DNA from: Shewanella putrefaciens
Lineage (GTDB): Bacteria > Pseudomonadota > Gammaproteobacteria > Enterobacterales > Shewanellaceae
Reading direction: 5' to 3'
DNA: 64,000 nt
Assembly: GCF_016406305.1 (NCBI RefSeq)
Contig: NZ_CP066369.1
Location: 310,001 to 374,000 of the forward strand
Shown here: positions 34,887 through 44,943 of the stretch, one piece after another
Layout: every line of letters begins with the position of its first letter
Position numbering within the stretch: position 1 is the stretch's first letter
Notes under the pieces: generated by a model
What the model saw: the letters and a program-made list of their open reading frames with translations, nothing else
What the model was told of the DNA's origin: nothing
The model's database searches: none
Made by a program: the position numbers and the translations under genes

Positions 34887-35978
34887 ATGGAAATAAAATA
34901 TAATTTAAAACCTGCGTCCGAGCGCCGTACTGAGCAATTCAAGCCCGAGGGGAATGTGGGCTTCGGTAGCCTCAGAACCGATCATATGTTTTTAATGGAT
35001 TACCGCGATGGTGAATGGCGTGATCCGCGAATTGTTCCCTATGGTCCATTTGAAATGGCGCCGGGTGCAATGGCATTACACTATGGTCAGTCAATCTTCG
35101 AAGGCGCGAAGGCCTTTATGCATGAAGATGGCGAGATTTATACTTTCCGTATCAATAAAAACGCCGAGCGGATGAATCGCTCCGCCGATATCGTCTGTAT
35201 TCCGAATATCGATGAGCAGATGCAAATCGATGCGATCAATGCCTTGATCGATGTGGATCGTCTCTGGTTCCCGATGCAAGAAGGCGCCTGTTTATACATT
35301 CGTCCCTTTATTTTTGCGACCGAAGATAGACTCTCTGTTAGCCCAAGTTCACGCTACACCTTCTGCGTAGTCTTGAGCCCTAGCGGTGCTTACTATGCCG
35401 CCGGCGTGAACAAAGGCATACGTTTGTTGATCAGTAAGACCTATCACCGCGCGGTATCGGGTGGAACGGGCGCATCTAAGGCGGCGGGTAACTATGCGGC
35501 CTCATTGCGTGCGGGTAAAGCGGCAGCGCAGTTTGGTGCATCCCAAGTGTTGTATCTTGACTCGACCAATCAACAGATTGAAGAAGCGGGGGCGATGAAC
35601 CACTTCCATATTCTGAAAGACGGCACTGTGATTATCCCCACCTTCACCGATACCATCTTAAAATCCATTACCTCGCAATCCATTATGGAGTTGGGTGAAT
35701 TGCTCGGCTGCGAAATTCGCCAAGAAACCGTGATGCTGGATAAATTTATTGCCGATATCGAGTCCGGCGAAATTATCGAGGCGGGGGGCTTTGGGACTGC
35801 GGCCGTGGTATCGGCTGTGGGTTCCTATATTTTTGAAGATGGTCGTGTTGTGACTGTGGGCAACGGCGAAGTGGGTGAGCATATTCAGCGCATTTACAAG
35901 CTGTATACCGAGATCCAAAAGGGCCATATTAAAGGCCCTGAAGGCTGGGTGAAGCGTGTCGAGCGTATCGCGCCTTAA
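34887..35978 (+). CDS. ilvE: Branched-chain amino acid aminotransferase
   Basis: A 363-residue fold-type IV PLP aminotransferase of the longer 'type II' BCAT group (as in eukaryotes and many bacteria). The start is KPASERRTEQFKPEGNVGFG. Motifs: MALHYGQSIFEGAKAF, ACLYIRPFIFATED, the PLP lysine in GGTGASKAAGNYAAS (K198), IEEAGAMNHF, and IIEAGGFGTAAVVSAVG. It interconverts Leu, Ile and Val with their 2-oxo acids using 2-oxoglutarate/glutamate. The gene is isolated from other ilv genes and ends in a strong terminator. AAGGTGGT lies just before the ATG. Confidence 0.94.
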   Translation: MEIKYNLKPASERRTEQFKPEGNVGFGSLRTDHMFLMDYRDGEWRDPRIVPYGPFEMAPGAMALHYGQSIFEGAKAFMHEDGEIYTFRINKNAERMNRSADIVCIPNIDEQMQIDAINALIDVDRLWFPMQEGACLYIRPFIFATEDRLSVSPSSRYTFCVVLSPSGAYYAAGVNKGIRLLISKTYHRAVSGGTGASKAAGNYAASLRAGKAAAQFGASQVLYLDSTNQQIEEAGAMNHFHILKDGTVIIPTFTDTILKSITSQSIMELGELLGCEIRQETVMLDKFIADIESGEIIEAGGFGTAAVVSAVGSYIFEDGRVVTVGNGEVGEHIQRIYKLYTEIQKGHIKGPEGWVKRVERIAP

Positions 35979-36000
35979 GCCATAAAAAATGCAACAACAA

Positions 36001-36022
36001 GGCTCCCAAGGGAGCCTTTTTT
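36001..36022. terminator. Bidirectional terminator between ilvE and the GGDEF-EAL gene
   Basis: GGCTCCC-AA-GGGAGCC followed by TTTTTT; an A-run lies on the left side, so it can also act on the minus strand. Confidence 0.9.
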
Positions 36023-36040
36023 ATGTCCACGTTTTGTCCT

Positions 36041-39000
36041 TTAGGACGGCTGCGACAATGGCTTAGATTGATTGCTAAGCAGTACGAGGCAATCTTTCGC
36101 GCTAAGGGGTTTACTGAGTAAGAATCCTTGAACCTGATCGCAACCCTGTTGGGCTAAGAAGTTGAGCTGCTCTTGGGTTTCGACCCCTTCTGCTACCACA
36201 TTGAGTTCGAGACTGTGTGCCAGGGCGATAATGGCACTGGTAATGGCCGCGTCATCTGGGTCGTTAGTGATATCACGGACAAACTCCCTATCAATCTTTA
36301 GGGTATCGATGGGGAAGCGTTTAAGGTAACTCAGACTCGAATAACCCGTGCCAAAATCGTCTACGGCAATGGTTAATCCTAGGGCTTTTAGCTTAGCTAA
36401 AATAGTCACAGATTCCTGCGGGTTACCCATGATCATCGACTCTGTCAGTTCGAGTTCGAGTGATGTCGCCGGCAGTCCCGACACCGCGAGTGCCACTTCA
36501 ATCGTCGAAATAATATCCGCTTTGAGTTGGCGGGCCGATAGGTTAATGGCCATGCTGAAGTCTTTAAAGCCCAATTCATTCCATTGGGCTAATTGTTGGC
36601 AGGCGTGGTTAATCACCCAGAGACCAATGTGATTAATAATGCCCGTTTCCTCTGCCAGCGGAATAAATTCTACCGGAGAAATAGGGCCGAGCTCTGCATG
36701 GTGCCAGCGGAGCAAGGCTTCTACGCCCGTGAGTGAACCATCGCGCAGGGAGAACTTAGGTTGATAAACTAGGCTCAGCTCATTGCGTGCTATGGCCTGT
36801 TTTAACCCCGCTTCGAGCTGTACGTGGCGGGTGGCTATCTCGTTGAGTTCATGGGTATAAAATTGAAAATTATTTCTACCTAAGGATTTGGCATGATACA
36901 TGGCGGTGTCGGCAAACTTAATTAATGAGTCCGCATTGTCCGCATCGTTGGGATAGAGGCTAATCCCTATCGACGTTGAGATGGCCAGGGATTTATCATC
37001 TAATAAAAAGGGGACTTGGAAGGCCCGTAGTACTTTCTCCGAGATCAGGGTTGCCGCCTTAGTTTTGGCAACACCTTCTAAAATAATGGTAAATTCATCG
37101 CCGCCTAGGCGTGCAACCGTATCACCCTCTCGCACCGCGTTTTGTAACCGTCCAGCAACCGCTTTGAGCAGCAGATCGCCTATATGGTGACCCATGGAGT
37201 CATTGATATGTTTGAATCGGTCCAGATCTAAGAACAGCAGGGCAACGATGTTATTCGATCTATGGGCCTGAGTAATGGCATGGTTGAGCCGATCCTGGAA
37301 AAGAGTTCGATTCGGCAGGCCAGTTAAAGTATCGAAGCTGGCGAGGAAACGCAGATCTTCTTCGGCTTTTTTACGCTCGGTAATATCGGTAAAAACCGCC
37401 ACAAAATGGCTGGTTTCACCTTTGATATCGATGACTTGGTTGATCTCAAGCCAGACTAACAGTGCCTTGCGCCCTCTATTGCGGATCCAAATTTCACCGG
37501 CCCAATGTTTATGGCGTAATAGCTGTTGCTCTATGTTGTTAAATAGGCCCCTTTGTTGCCTGCTATAGGCTAGTTGCACTAGATATTTATCGCAAATTTG
37601 GCGCTCGGTATAACCCGTAATGGCACAAAACGCCGGATTCACCGAGCGGATCCGATAATCTAAGCTGGCCACGACCACGGCCTCGTTCATGCTGTTGAGC
37701 ACTTGAGAGGAGAGTATTAGCTCATTTTCAATCAGTTTACGGGAGGTGATATTGCGGCTAGTACCCGTCATGCGTATGGCTTGATGATTGTCGTCACTCT
37801 CTACAACTTTGCCGCGCTCTAAGATCCAAACCCAATTGCCAGGTGAGTGTTCAATGCGATATTCGACCTCAAAAAAGGGCGTACGGCCTTGCAGGTGCTC
37901 GGCTAATTCATGTTTAAATTTATCTCTATCTTCGGGATGGATGTTTTCATGTAGCAGATGATGGCCGCTCCACTGGGGAATAGCGCTATCCATATTGGTT
38001 CGGTAGACTCGGTTTTCTTTAATATTCCAGTCCCACATTCCATCCCCAGATGCCCATAGGGCGAGTTTGAGGCGTTCCTCTGAGGCGCGGATACTGGTTT
38101 CAAATTCCCGCTGCTGTTGGCGTTTTCGTTTGCGTTTCGCAATGCTCCACGCCAATAGAATAATGGCGATGAGACCGTAAAAAGCGTAGGCAAGTTGAGT
38201 GCGATAGAAAGGGGACTGCACTCTGAGATCGACGAGCAGCGCATAATCGCCTTCACCGTTGTATTGCAGTGAATGACGCACATGTAGCACGTATTTCCCG
38301 GGGGTGATATTGGTAAAGGTGATTTCATTGCCCGAAGGTAAATCGTGCCATTGATTATCAAAACCTTCGAGGAAATAGCTAAACCGGTTTTTGCCCGTAT
38401 AACTGAAGTCCAATGATGTCACCTCAAAACTCACTAGCTGATCATCGTAGTGCATCACTATTTGTGGGGGACGGCTTAGATCTAAGATAGTGTGTTTTTT
38501 GCCTGCGATCTTATAGGCGGTTAACGCCACTTTGGCCTCACTGCGTTGATTGGGGATGGTATTGGGATTAAAGCGGTTTATGCCGTGAATGCCGCCAAAC
38601 CAGAGGTCACCATCACTGTCCTTGAGTTTTACGCCACCATTAAACTCCAGCGCCTGTAGACCTTCTTGCTCATTGAAATTGATGACCTTGTTGGTGACGG
38701 GATTCAGCTTGCCTATGCCTGCGTTACTGCTAAACCAAATATCATGTTTTTCATCTTCGAGTAGGGCGTAGATAGTATCGCTGGGTAGGCCCTGCTCGCG
38801 GCTGTAGTGGCTAAACTCCACATGGGGTGCATTAGAGGAGAGTTTGCTTATCCCGCCATGGGTTGCAAACCAAGTATCCCCATTGGCTGTGACTAAAATG
38901 TCCCGTATGCGGTTATTGATAATGCTGTTTTTGTCTTCGGGTTGGTGGGTAAATACTTGGCCGAATCCCGTTTGCATATCGAGCTTAACCAACCCATTGA

Positions 39001-40576
39001 GTGACCCTATCCACAGGATATTTTTGTCTGCTTTGAGGGTAAATAACAGATTTTGTGCGGGATAAAAGCCTTCAATATCGGTGAGCGGCACAGAGATAAA
39101 CTCATCTTTATCTGTGGCTTTGCGATAGAGGGCATGGGAAGTGGCCACCCAAAGCCTATCTTGGCTGTCTATTTCTAGGCTGCGAATATAGTTTGCCTCT
39201 GAGGTCTGGTCTTGACTATCGCTGACGTTATGTAGGGTGAACTTACCATTAGTGGTGAGTCGTCCTAAACCATAGTTGCTGGCAAACCAGATGCTCCCCT
39301 GCTTATCCTGGGCAATATCGCGCAGTATTAAATTTAGATTACGCAGCTCGACCCCGAGCGCCTTAGCAAAGTGAGACGAATAATACTCGTACTTGTCGCT
39401 ATCGGCGGGGAGCCGCTTAAGGCCCGCACCTTCTGTGCCTATCCAGAGAGCACCATCCTGGCTGCGAAATAGGGAACGTATGTTATTACTTTGCTGAGGT
39501 AGTTCAGTTGTATATTCAAAGAGATGCTGAAAATACTGGCGGCGAGTGTTGATCTTATTTAGCCCTGAGTAGTTGGCACCTAGCCATAGATTACCAAAGG
39601 GATCCTGTAACATACTTAAGATATTGTTTTCACTGATACTGTCTGCGCGTTTGGTATCGTATTTATGGTAGGTTGCCGTTAGCTGTCCTCCTTTTCTATC
39701 CAATTGGATGAGGCCCGCCTCGGGGCCGACAGCCCAAAAGCGACCAAGGGGTGTTTGAATAAAATCTTTAATATAAGCAATGTTCTTTTCGGTTTGCCAT
39801 AGCACTTCACCCTGTTGACTGATGAGATCGTAGTGCCACAGTTGATTACCAAGCGCCAAAGTAATAGAGCGTGTCGAATTGGCTTTAATCTGGTGGGCGG
39901 TCAAGTTTTGCGGCACATTGAGGCGGGTAATAGTGTTGCTGCTGACCGCAAAGGTGCCGCTATTTTTCGAACCCGCGAGCAAATAGGTGTTTTCAACATT
40001 GGCAAGGCTAGTGATATAGGGTTCGGCATTGTTCCCTAAGTTGACTTTACTGATCCGCTGCGTTTTGGTTGATAGGGAAAATAGCCCCCCCTGAGTGCCG
40101 ATCCAGAGAGTATTGCCAACGATATTGAGTTTAGTCACCCTCAGATCGGTTAACCCTTGCTCTTGCCCGAAACGCTCAAAGGAGCCCGTCTTGAGATCGA
40201 GTCGATTTATCCCTTGGCTAAAGGTGCCCACCCAAATGTAGCCATCGGCATCTTGGATGATATCTGAAATATAAGTTTCAGAAAGGCTAGTAGGATCGTT
40301 AGGGGTGTGGATAAACAGGTTAAAGTGATGGCCATTGTAGCTATGCAGGCCATCTTGCGTGCCAATCCAAAGCATGCCAGCACTGTCCATAAATAGACTG
40401 GTGATAGTGTTTTGATTGAGTCCGTTCTCGCTGCTGAAATGTTCAAACTTAAGTTGAGTATTAGCTGCACTTAAAGGTATGGCTAGCCCTTTGAGTGAAA
40501 AACTACATACACTCAGGACGCAAAGAGCGATTAGCACTAGTCGATGGATTGGTAGACTCAAATTTACCCCTATCAA
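36041..40576 (-). CDS. Periplasmic two-component-type propeller sensor with PAS-PAS-GGDEF-EAL output
   Basis: About 1511 residues. Order: signal peptide or anchor (about 1-35), a long reg_prop beta-propeller (about 40-720) with repeated D..G.LWIGT/W motifs, a Y_Y_Y domain (about 720-795) and one membrane helix (LAYAFYGLIAIILLAWSI). Then come two PAS domains (about 830-1080), a GGDEF domain with GGDEF at 1158-1162 and an RxxD I-site (REGD), and an EAL domain (E1286-A-L). The EAL keeps NLSARQ, LTESMI and DDFGTGYSS. Both enzymatic motifs look intact, so it may make and break c-di-GMP. No ATG is available; starts are TTG at 40576 or TTG at 40561 (GGGG five bases upstream, giving MSLPIHRLVLIAL). 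Numbering uses 40576. The ligand is unknown. Confidence 0.93.
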   Translation of the reverse strand: MIGVNLSLPIHRLVLIALCVLSVCSFSLKGLAIPLSAANTQLKFEHFSSENGLNQNTITSLFMDSAGMLWIGTQDGLHSYNGHHFNLFIHTPNDPTSLSETYISDIIQDADGYIWVGTFSQGINRLDLKTGSFERFGQEQGLTDLRVTKLNIVGNTLWIGTQGGLFSLSTKTQRISKVNLGNNAEPYITSLANVENTYLLAGSKNSGTFAVSSNTITRLNVPQNLTAHQIKANSTRSITLALGNQLWHYDLISQQGEVLWQTEKNIAYIKDFIQTPLGRFWAVGPEAGLIQLDRKGGQLTATYHKYDTKRADSISENNILSMLQDPFGNLWLGANYSGLNKINTRRQYFQHLFEYTTELPQQSNNIRSLFRSQDGALWIGTEGAGLKRLPADSDKYEYYSSHFAKALGVELRNLNLILRDIAQDKQGSIWFASNYGLGRLTTNGKFTLHNVSDSQDQTSEANYIRSLEIDSQDRLWVATSHALYRKATDKDEFISVPLTDIEGFYPAQNLLFTLKADKNILWIGSLNGLVKLDMQTGFGQVFTHQPEDKNSIINNRIRDILVTANGDTWFATHGGISKLSSNAPHVEFSHYSREQGLPSDTIYALLEDEKHDIWFSSNAGIGKLNPVTNKVINFNEQEGLQALEFNGGVKLKDSDGDLWFGGIHGINRFNPNTIPNQRSEAKVALTAYKIAGKKHTILDLSRPPQIVMHYDDQLVSFEVTSLDFSYTGKNRFSYFLEGFDNQWHDLPSGNEITFTNITPGKYVLHVRHSLQYNGEGDYALLVDLRVQSPFYRTQLAYAFYGLIAIILLAWSIAKRKRKRQQQREFETSIRASEERLKLALWASGDGMWDWNIKENRVYRTNMDSAIPQWSGHHLLHENIHPEDRDKFKHELAEHLQGRTPFFEVEYRIEHSPGNWVWILERGKVVESDDNHQAIRMTGTSRNITSRKLIENELILSSQVLNSMNEAVVVASLDYRIRSVNPAFCAITGYTERQICDKYLVQLAYSRQQRGLFNNIEQQLLRHKHWAGEIWIRNRGRKALLVWLEINQVIDIKGETSHFVAVFTDITERKKAEEDLRFLASFDTLTGLPNRTLFQDRLNHAITQAHRSNNIVALLFLDLDRFKHINDSMGHHIGDLLLKAVAGRLQNAVREGDTVARLGGDEFTIILEGVAKTKAATLISEKVLRAFQVPFLLDDKSLAISTSIGISLYPNDADNADSLIKFADTAMYHAKSLGRNNFQFYTHELNEIATRHVQLEAGLKQAIARNELSLVYQPKFSLRDGSLTGVEALLRWHHAELGPISPVEFIPLAEETGIINHIGLWVINHACQQLAQWNELGFKDFSMAINLSARQLKADIISTIEVALAVSGLPATSLELELTESMIMGNPQESVTILAKLKALGLTIAVDDFGTGYSSLSYLKRFPIDTLKIDREFVRDITNDPDDAAITSAIIALAHSLELNVVAEGVETQEQLNFLAQQGCDQVQGFLLSKPLSAKDCLVLLSNQSKPLSQPS

Positions 40577-40806
40577 ATAACCCTTTTATCCCCTAGTACG
40601 GGTGTCATTCACCTTGGTTTTATTGGGGGATAGCGTATAACCGAGCAAATACACTCATTCAGTAAAAACAAAGGTAGATCAGCCCAACATTGGCGTATTC
40701 ACAGGGTATTAGCATATTTATTATTTTTATGCGGCCTAGGAAGCTTAGCATTTTTTACAGTACGCCAACATACAATTAGTCGTTCTTTTGTGGAAGGTAT
40801 ATACAT
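40577..40806. other. Intergenic DNA, no gene seen
   Basis: Between the start of the propeller sensor and the prp terminator. It should contain the sensor's promoter; I could not place one with confidence. Confidence 0.4.
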
Positions 40807-40845
40807 AAAAAAAGACCTTGCCGGAAGGGGGGAAGCAAGGTCTTT
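40807..40845 (-). terminator. Terminator of the prp operon
   Basis: On the minus strand AAAGACCTTGC and GCAAGGTCTTT form an 11-bp stem followed by TTTT(A)TG; located 75 bp after the prpF stop. Confidence 0.88.
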
Positions 40846-40919
40846 GGTTGAACTATTTAAGGCGATAGGGGCTGTGGCTCAGTTATTGATATTACCGAGA
40901 TCCAGATCCTGATAAACGA

Positions 40920-42125
40920 CTATAAACACTCGCTCGGTACTCGCACTAAGCCTTCCATAAGTACCCGGGCACTGCGGCTCATAATGGCTTTAACCACTGT
41001 CCATTCATCATCAACGAGTGACGCCTCTGCGCCAACCCGTAATGTGCCTGAGGGATGGCCGAAACGCACTGCGCTTTTTTGACCACCACCTGCGGCGAGA
41101 TTGACAAGGGTGCCGGGAATTGCCGCCGCCGTACCAATCGCAACGGCAGCCGTGCCCATCATAGCGTGGTGTAGTTTGCCCATAGACAGGGCGCGTACCA
41201 GTAGGTCAATTTCATCTGCATTGACGGTTTTACCGCTAGAGGACACATAGGTCTGTGGTTTAGCGACAATGGCAATTTTAGGCGTGTGCTGGCGTGATGC
41301 GGCTTCATCTATATGTGAAATCAAGCCCATACGCATTGCGCCATAGGCACGAATCGTCTCAAATTTAGCCAGTGCGGCGTTGTCGCCGTTGATCGCATCC
41401 TGTAACTCAGTGCCTGTGTAGCCTAAGTCCTCTGCATTAATAAAAATGGTAGGAATGCCTGCGTTGATCATAGTGGCGTTAAAGCTGCCAATACCCGGCA
41501 CTTCTAGCACATCGACAACATTACCCGTAGGGAACATGCTGCCTCCTTCACCACTATTATCACCATCAGCAGCCGGGTTCATAAATTCGATTTGCACTTC
41601 GGCGGCGGGAAAGGTCACACCATCGAGCTCAAAATCACCGGTTTCCTGCACTTCACCATTAGTGATGGGCACATGGGCGATAATGGTTTTGCCTATGTTG
41701 GCCTGCCAAATTCGCACGGTACAAATGCCATTTTGTGGAATACGTGCCGCATCAATTAAACCATTGCTGATGGCGAAAGCGCCTACGGCGGCGGTTAAAT
41801 TGCCACAGTTGCCACTCCAATCGACGAAGGGTTTGTCGATCGCGACTTGGCCAAACAGGTAGTCGACATCGTGATTCGAGCGGGTGCTCTTAGAGAGGAT
41901 CACTGTCTTGCTGGTGCTCGATGTGGCGCCGCCCATACCATCGATCTGTTTGCCGTAAGCGTCAGGGCTGCCTATCACGCGCAGTAATAACGCATCGCGG
42001 GCGGGGCCGGGGACTTGGGCGGCTTCGGGTAAGTCTTGCAGACGGAAGAACACGCCCTTACTGGTGCCGCCGCGCATATAGGTTGCGGCGACTTTAATTT
42101 GTGGGGGATACACTTTATCGCTCAT
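40920..42125 (-). CDS. prpF: 2-methylaconitate cis-trans isomerase PrpF
   Basis: A 401-residue protein starting at ATG 42125 (MSDKVYPPQIKVAATYMRGGTSKG), which has GGAG eight bases upstream. An in-frame start 36 bases earlier lacks a ribosome site. Motifs: MRGGTSKGVFF, GSPDAYGKQIDGMGGATSSTSK, FVDWSGNCGNLTAAVGAFAI and HAMMGTAAVAIGTAA. PrpF has a diaminopimelate-epimerase fold and isomerises the 2-methylaconitate made by AcnD so that aconitase can hydrate it to 2-methylisocitrate. It is the last gene of the operon, separated from acnD by an inverted-repeat hairpin. Confidence 0.96.
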   Translation of the reverse strand: MSDKVYPPQIKVAATYMRGGTSKGVFFRLQDLPEAAQVPGPARDALLLRVIGSPDAYGKQIDGMGGATSSTSKTVILSKSTRSNHDVDYLFGQVAIDKPFVDWSGNCGNLTAAVGAFAISNGLIDAARIPQNGICTVRIWQANIGKTIIAHVPITNGEVQETGDFELDGVTFPAAEVQIEFMNPAADGDNSGEGGSMFPTGNVVDVLEVPGIGSFNATMINAGIPTIFINAEDLGYTGTELQDAINGDNAALAKFETIRAYGAMRMGLISHIDEAASRQHTPKIAIVAKPQTYVSSSGKTVNADEIDLLVRALSMGKLHHAMMGTAAVAIGTAAAIPGTLVNLAAGGGQKSAVRFGHPSGTLRVGAEASLVDDEWTVVKAIMSRSARVLMEGLVRVPSECL

Positions 42126-42169
42126 GCTATTGGCTCCAAAGGGAATAGCGGTTATGTGCATAGATCATG

Positions 42170-42222
42170 CTCGATATCAAAGGCTGGTTTCCCTATGGGG
42201 AAGCTTGCCTATTGATATCGAG
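42170..42222. repeat. Nested inverted repeat between acnD and prpF
   Basis: CTCGATATCAA and TTGATATCGAG form 11-bp perfect outer arms. Inner AGGC/GCCT and TTCCC/GGGGAA arms can extend the structure. There is no T-run, so it is more likely an mRNA processing or stability element than a terminator. Confidence 0.6.
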
Positions 42223-42259
42223 TGACCTTGAGTTAGTCAGCGGTTAGTTCAGGTTCGGT

Positions 42260-44863
42260 TCAAGCAAGGTTCGATTCAAGAAAGTCCTGCGCGAAGCGTT
42301 GCAATACGCCGCCAGCCTCATAGATCGACACTTCTTCTGCGGTATCGAGGCGACAGGTGACTGGCACTTCGACGCGCTCACCGTTTTTACGGGTGATAAC
42401 CACAGTTAAGTCCGCTCTTGGTGATGGCGTGCCGAGTACATCGAACACTTCCGTGCCATCTATGCCATAGGTAGCGCGGTTTTCACCCGCCTTAAACTCC
42501 AGCGGTAACACGCCCATACCCACTAAGTTAGTGCGATGAATGCGCTCGAAGCCTTCGGCGACAATGGCCTCAACCCCCGCTAAACGCACGCCTTTGGCAG
42601 CCCAGTCGCGTGATGAGCCTTGGCCATAGTCGGCGCCCGCGATAATGATCAGCGGCTGCTTGCGATCCATATAGGTTTCAATCGCTTCCCACATGCGGGT
42701 GACTTGACCTTCGGGTTCGATACGGGCAAGTGAGCCTTGTTTCACCTTACCATCGACAATCGCCATTTCGTTTTTAAGCTTAGGGTTAGCAAAGGTTGCG
42801 CGCTGGGCAGTTAAGTGATCGCCCCTGTGGGTGGCGTAGGAGTTAAAGTCCTCCTCCGGCAAGCCCATTTTGTGCAGATATTCGCCCGCGGCGCTGTCCA
42901 TCATAATGGCGTTGGATGGCGATAAATGGTCTGTGGTGATGTTGTCACCCAATACTGCCAGCGGTCGCATGCCCTTGAGAGTACGTTCGCCCGCTAAGGC
43001 GCCTTCCCAATATGGAGGGCGGCGAATATAAGTGGATTGCGGGCGCCAATCGTATAGTGGGCTGATTTTTTGGCCGTAATCGACGACTAAATCGAACATG
43101 GGTTCGTACACTTTGCGGAACTGCTCGGGCTTAACGCTTTTGGCAATCACAGCATCGATTTCTGCATCCGATGGCCAAATATCGATAAGTTTGATGGGGT
43201 TACCGTCTTTATCTAAGCCCAGTACATCCTTTTCGATATCGAAACGTATAGTGCCCGCAATCGCGTAGGCGACCACCAATGGCGGCGATGCTAGGAACGC
43301 TTGCTTTGCATAGGGGTGAATACGGCCATCGAAGTTACGGTTACCGGATAACACGGCGGTGGCGTATAAATCGCGGTCGATCACTTCCTGCTGGATCACA
43401 GGATCCAGCGCGCCGCTCATGCCGTTACAGGTTGTACAGGCAAAGCCGACGATCCCAAAGCCGAGTTGCTCAAGCTCGGGTAGCAAATTGGCTTCTTCTA
43501 AATAGAGTTGCACCGCTTTAGAGCCGGGGGCGAGTGAGGTTTTGACCCAAGGTTTGCGGCTCAAGCCTTTAGCGTTGGCGTTGCGAGCAATCAGACCCGC
43601 GGCAATCACGTTGCGAGGGTTACTCGTATTAGTACAGCTGGTAATCGCGGCGATGATCACAGCACCATCAGGCATTAAACCGGGCTCGTTTTCGACTACG
43701 CCACTAATACCACGTGCCGCGAGTTCAGATGTGGGCACCCGTGCATGTGGGTTTGACGGGCCCGCAATGGTGCGCACCACCGAGGATAAATCAAAATGCA
43801 GTACGCGCGGATAGTGCACTTCGGTCAAGCTGTCGGCCCACAAACCTGCGGTTTTGGCATAGGTTTCAACCAGTTTAACTTGTTCGGCTTCGCGGCCCGT
43901 TAAGGTTAAATAATCCAGCGTTTGTTGATCGATATAGAACATGGCGGCGGTGGCGCCAAATTCAGGTGTCATGTTCGAAATTGTGGCGCGATCGCCCAGT
44001 GTCAGCGCCGCTGCGCCTTCACCGAAGAACTCTAAATAAGAGGAAACGACTTTTTGTGCGCGTAAAAATTCGGTGAGCGCTAATACTATATCGGTAGCGG
44101 TAATACCTGGTTGCGGTCTGCCCGTTAACTCAACCCCGATAATATCCGGTAGACGCATATAGGATGCGCGCCCCAGCATCACGCTTTCGGCTTCTAAGCC
44201 GCCAACGCCAATGGCGATCACGCCGAGTGCATCTACGTGTGGCGTATGGCTGTCGGTGCCGACTAAGGTATCCGGGAAAGCAACGCCGTCACGGGCATGG
44301 ACCACGGGCGACATACGCTCTAGGTTAATTTGATGCATGATGCCGTTCCCTTGCGGGATAACATCAATGTTTTTAAAGGCCTTTTGCGTCCAATTGATAA
44401 AGTGGAATCTGTCTTCGTTGCGTCTGTCTTCGATGGCGCGGTTTTTGGCAAAGGCATCTTTATCGTAGCCGCCGTATTCCACTGCGAGGGAATGATCCAC
44501 AATCAGTTGGGTTGGCACTACAGGGTTTACTTTGGCCGGATCGCCACCCTTAGCGGCAATGGCATCGCGCAGACCCGCAAGGTCAACGAGGGCTGTTTGG
44601 CCTAAAATATCGTGGCACACCACGCGGGCAGGAAACCAAGGGAAATCCAACTCTTGTTTAGATTCAATAATTTGTTTTAGCGAGGCGGTTAAGTCCGCCG
44701 GATCGCAGCGGCGGACTAAGTTCTCTGCTAAAACGCGCGAGGTGTAGGGGAGTTTGGTGTAGCTGCCGGGAGCAATGGCTTCAACGGCCTCACGGGTATC
44801 GAAATAGTCGAGTGCAGTGCCTGGTAAGGGCTTGCGGTACTGGGTATTTATGATAGTGCTCAT
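42260..44863 (-). CDS. acnD: Fe-S 2-methylcitrate dehydratase AcnD
   Basis: An 867-residue aconitase-family enzyme. The start at ATG 44863 (MSTIINTQYRKPLPGTALDYFDTREA) fits the family N-terminus. GTG/ATG starts 15-18 bases further up are possible, and none has a clear ribosome site. The [4Fe-4S] ligands are C410 (TSCTNTS) and C476/C479 (ACTTCNG). The swivel domain contains GADYGQGSSRDWAAKG. AcnD dehydrates 2-methylcitrate to the 2-methylaconitate isomer that needs PrpF, replacing PrpD. The acnD-prpF pair is the well-known Shewanella version of this pathway. It lies 80 bp downstream of prpC. Confidence 0.96.
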   Translation of the reverse strand: MSTIINTQYRKPLPGTALDYFDTREAVEAIAPGSYTKLPYTSRVLAENLVRRCDPADLTASLKQIIESKQELDFPWFPARVVCHDILGQTALVDLAGLRDAIAAKGGDPAKVNPVVPTQLIVDHSLAVEYGGYDKDAFAKNRAIEDRRNEDRFHFINWTQKAFKNIDVIPQGNGIMHQINLERMSPVVHARDGVAFPDTLVGTDSHTPHVDALGVIAIGVGGLEAESVMLGRASYMRLPDIIGVELTGRPQPGITATDIVLALTEFLRAQKVVSSYLEFFGEGAAALTLGDRATISNMTPEFGATAAMFYIDQQTLDYLTLTGREAEQVKLVETYAKTAGLWADSLTEVHYPRVLHFDLSSVVRTIAGPSNPHARVPTSELAARGISGVVENEPGLMPDGAVIIAAITSCTNTSNPRNVIAAGLIARNANAKGLSRKPWVKTSLAPGSKAVQLYLEEANLLPELEQLGFGIVGFACTTCNGMSGALDPVIQQEVIDRDLYATAVLSGNRNFDGRIHPYAKQAFLASPPLVVAYAIAGTIRFDIEKDVLGLDKDGNPIKLIDIWPSDAEIDAVIAKSVKPEQFRKVYEPMFDLVVDYGQKISPLYDWRPQSTYIRRPPYWEGALAGERTLKGMRPLAVLGDNITTDHLSPSNAIMMDSAAGEYLHKMGLPEEDFNSYATHRGDHLTAQRATFANPKLKNEMAIVDGKVKQGSLARIEPEGQVTRMWEAIETYMDRKQPLIIIAGADYGQGSSRDWAAKGVRLAGVEAIVAEGFERIHRTNLVGMGVLPLEFKAGENRATYGIDGTEVFDVLGTPSPRADLTVVITRKNGERVEVPVTCRLDTAEEVSIYEAGGVLQRFAQDFLESNLA

Positions 44864-44943
44864 AACATCGGTGCTCATCACATGATCTATTGGAGATCTT
44901 AAAGAGAAACTGACGCCTTAGCGCCAGTTCATGTTTTTAAACA

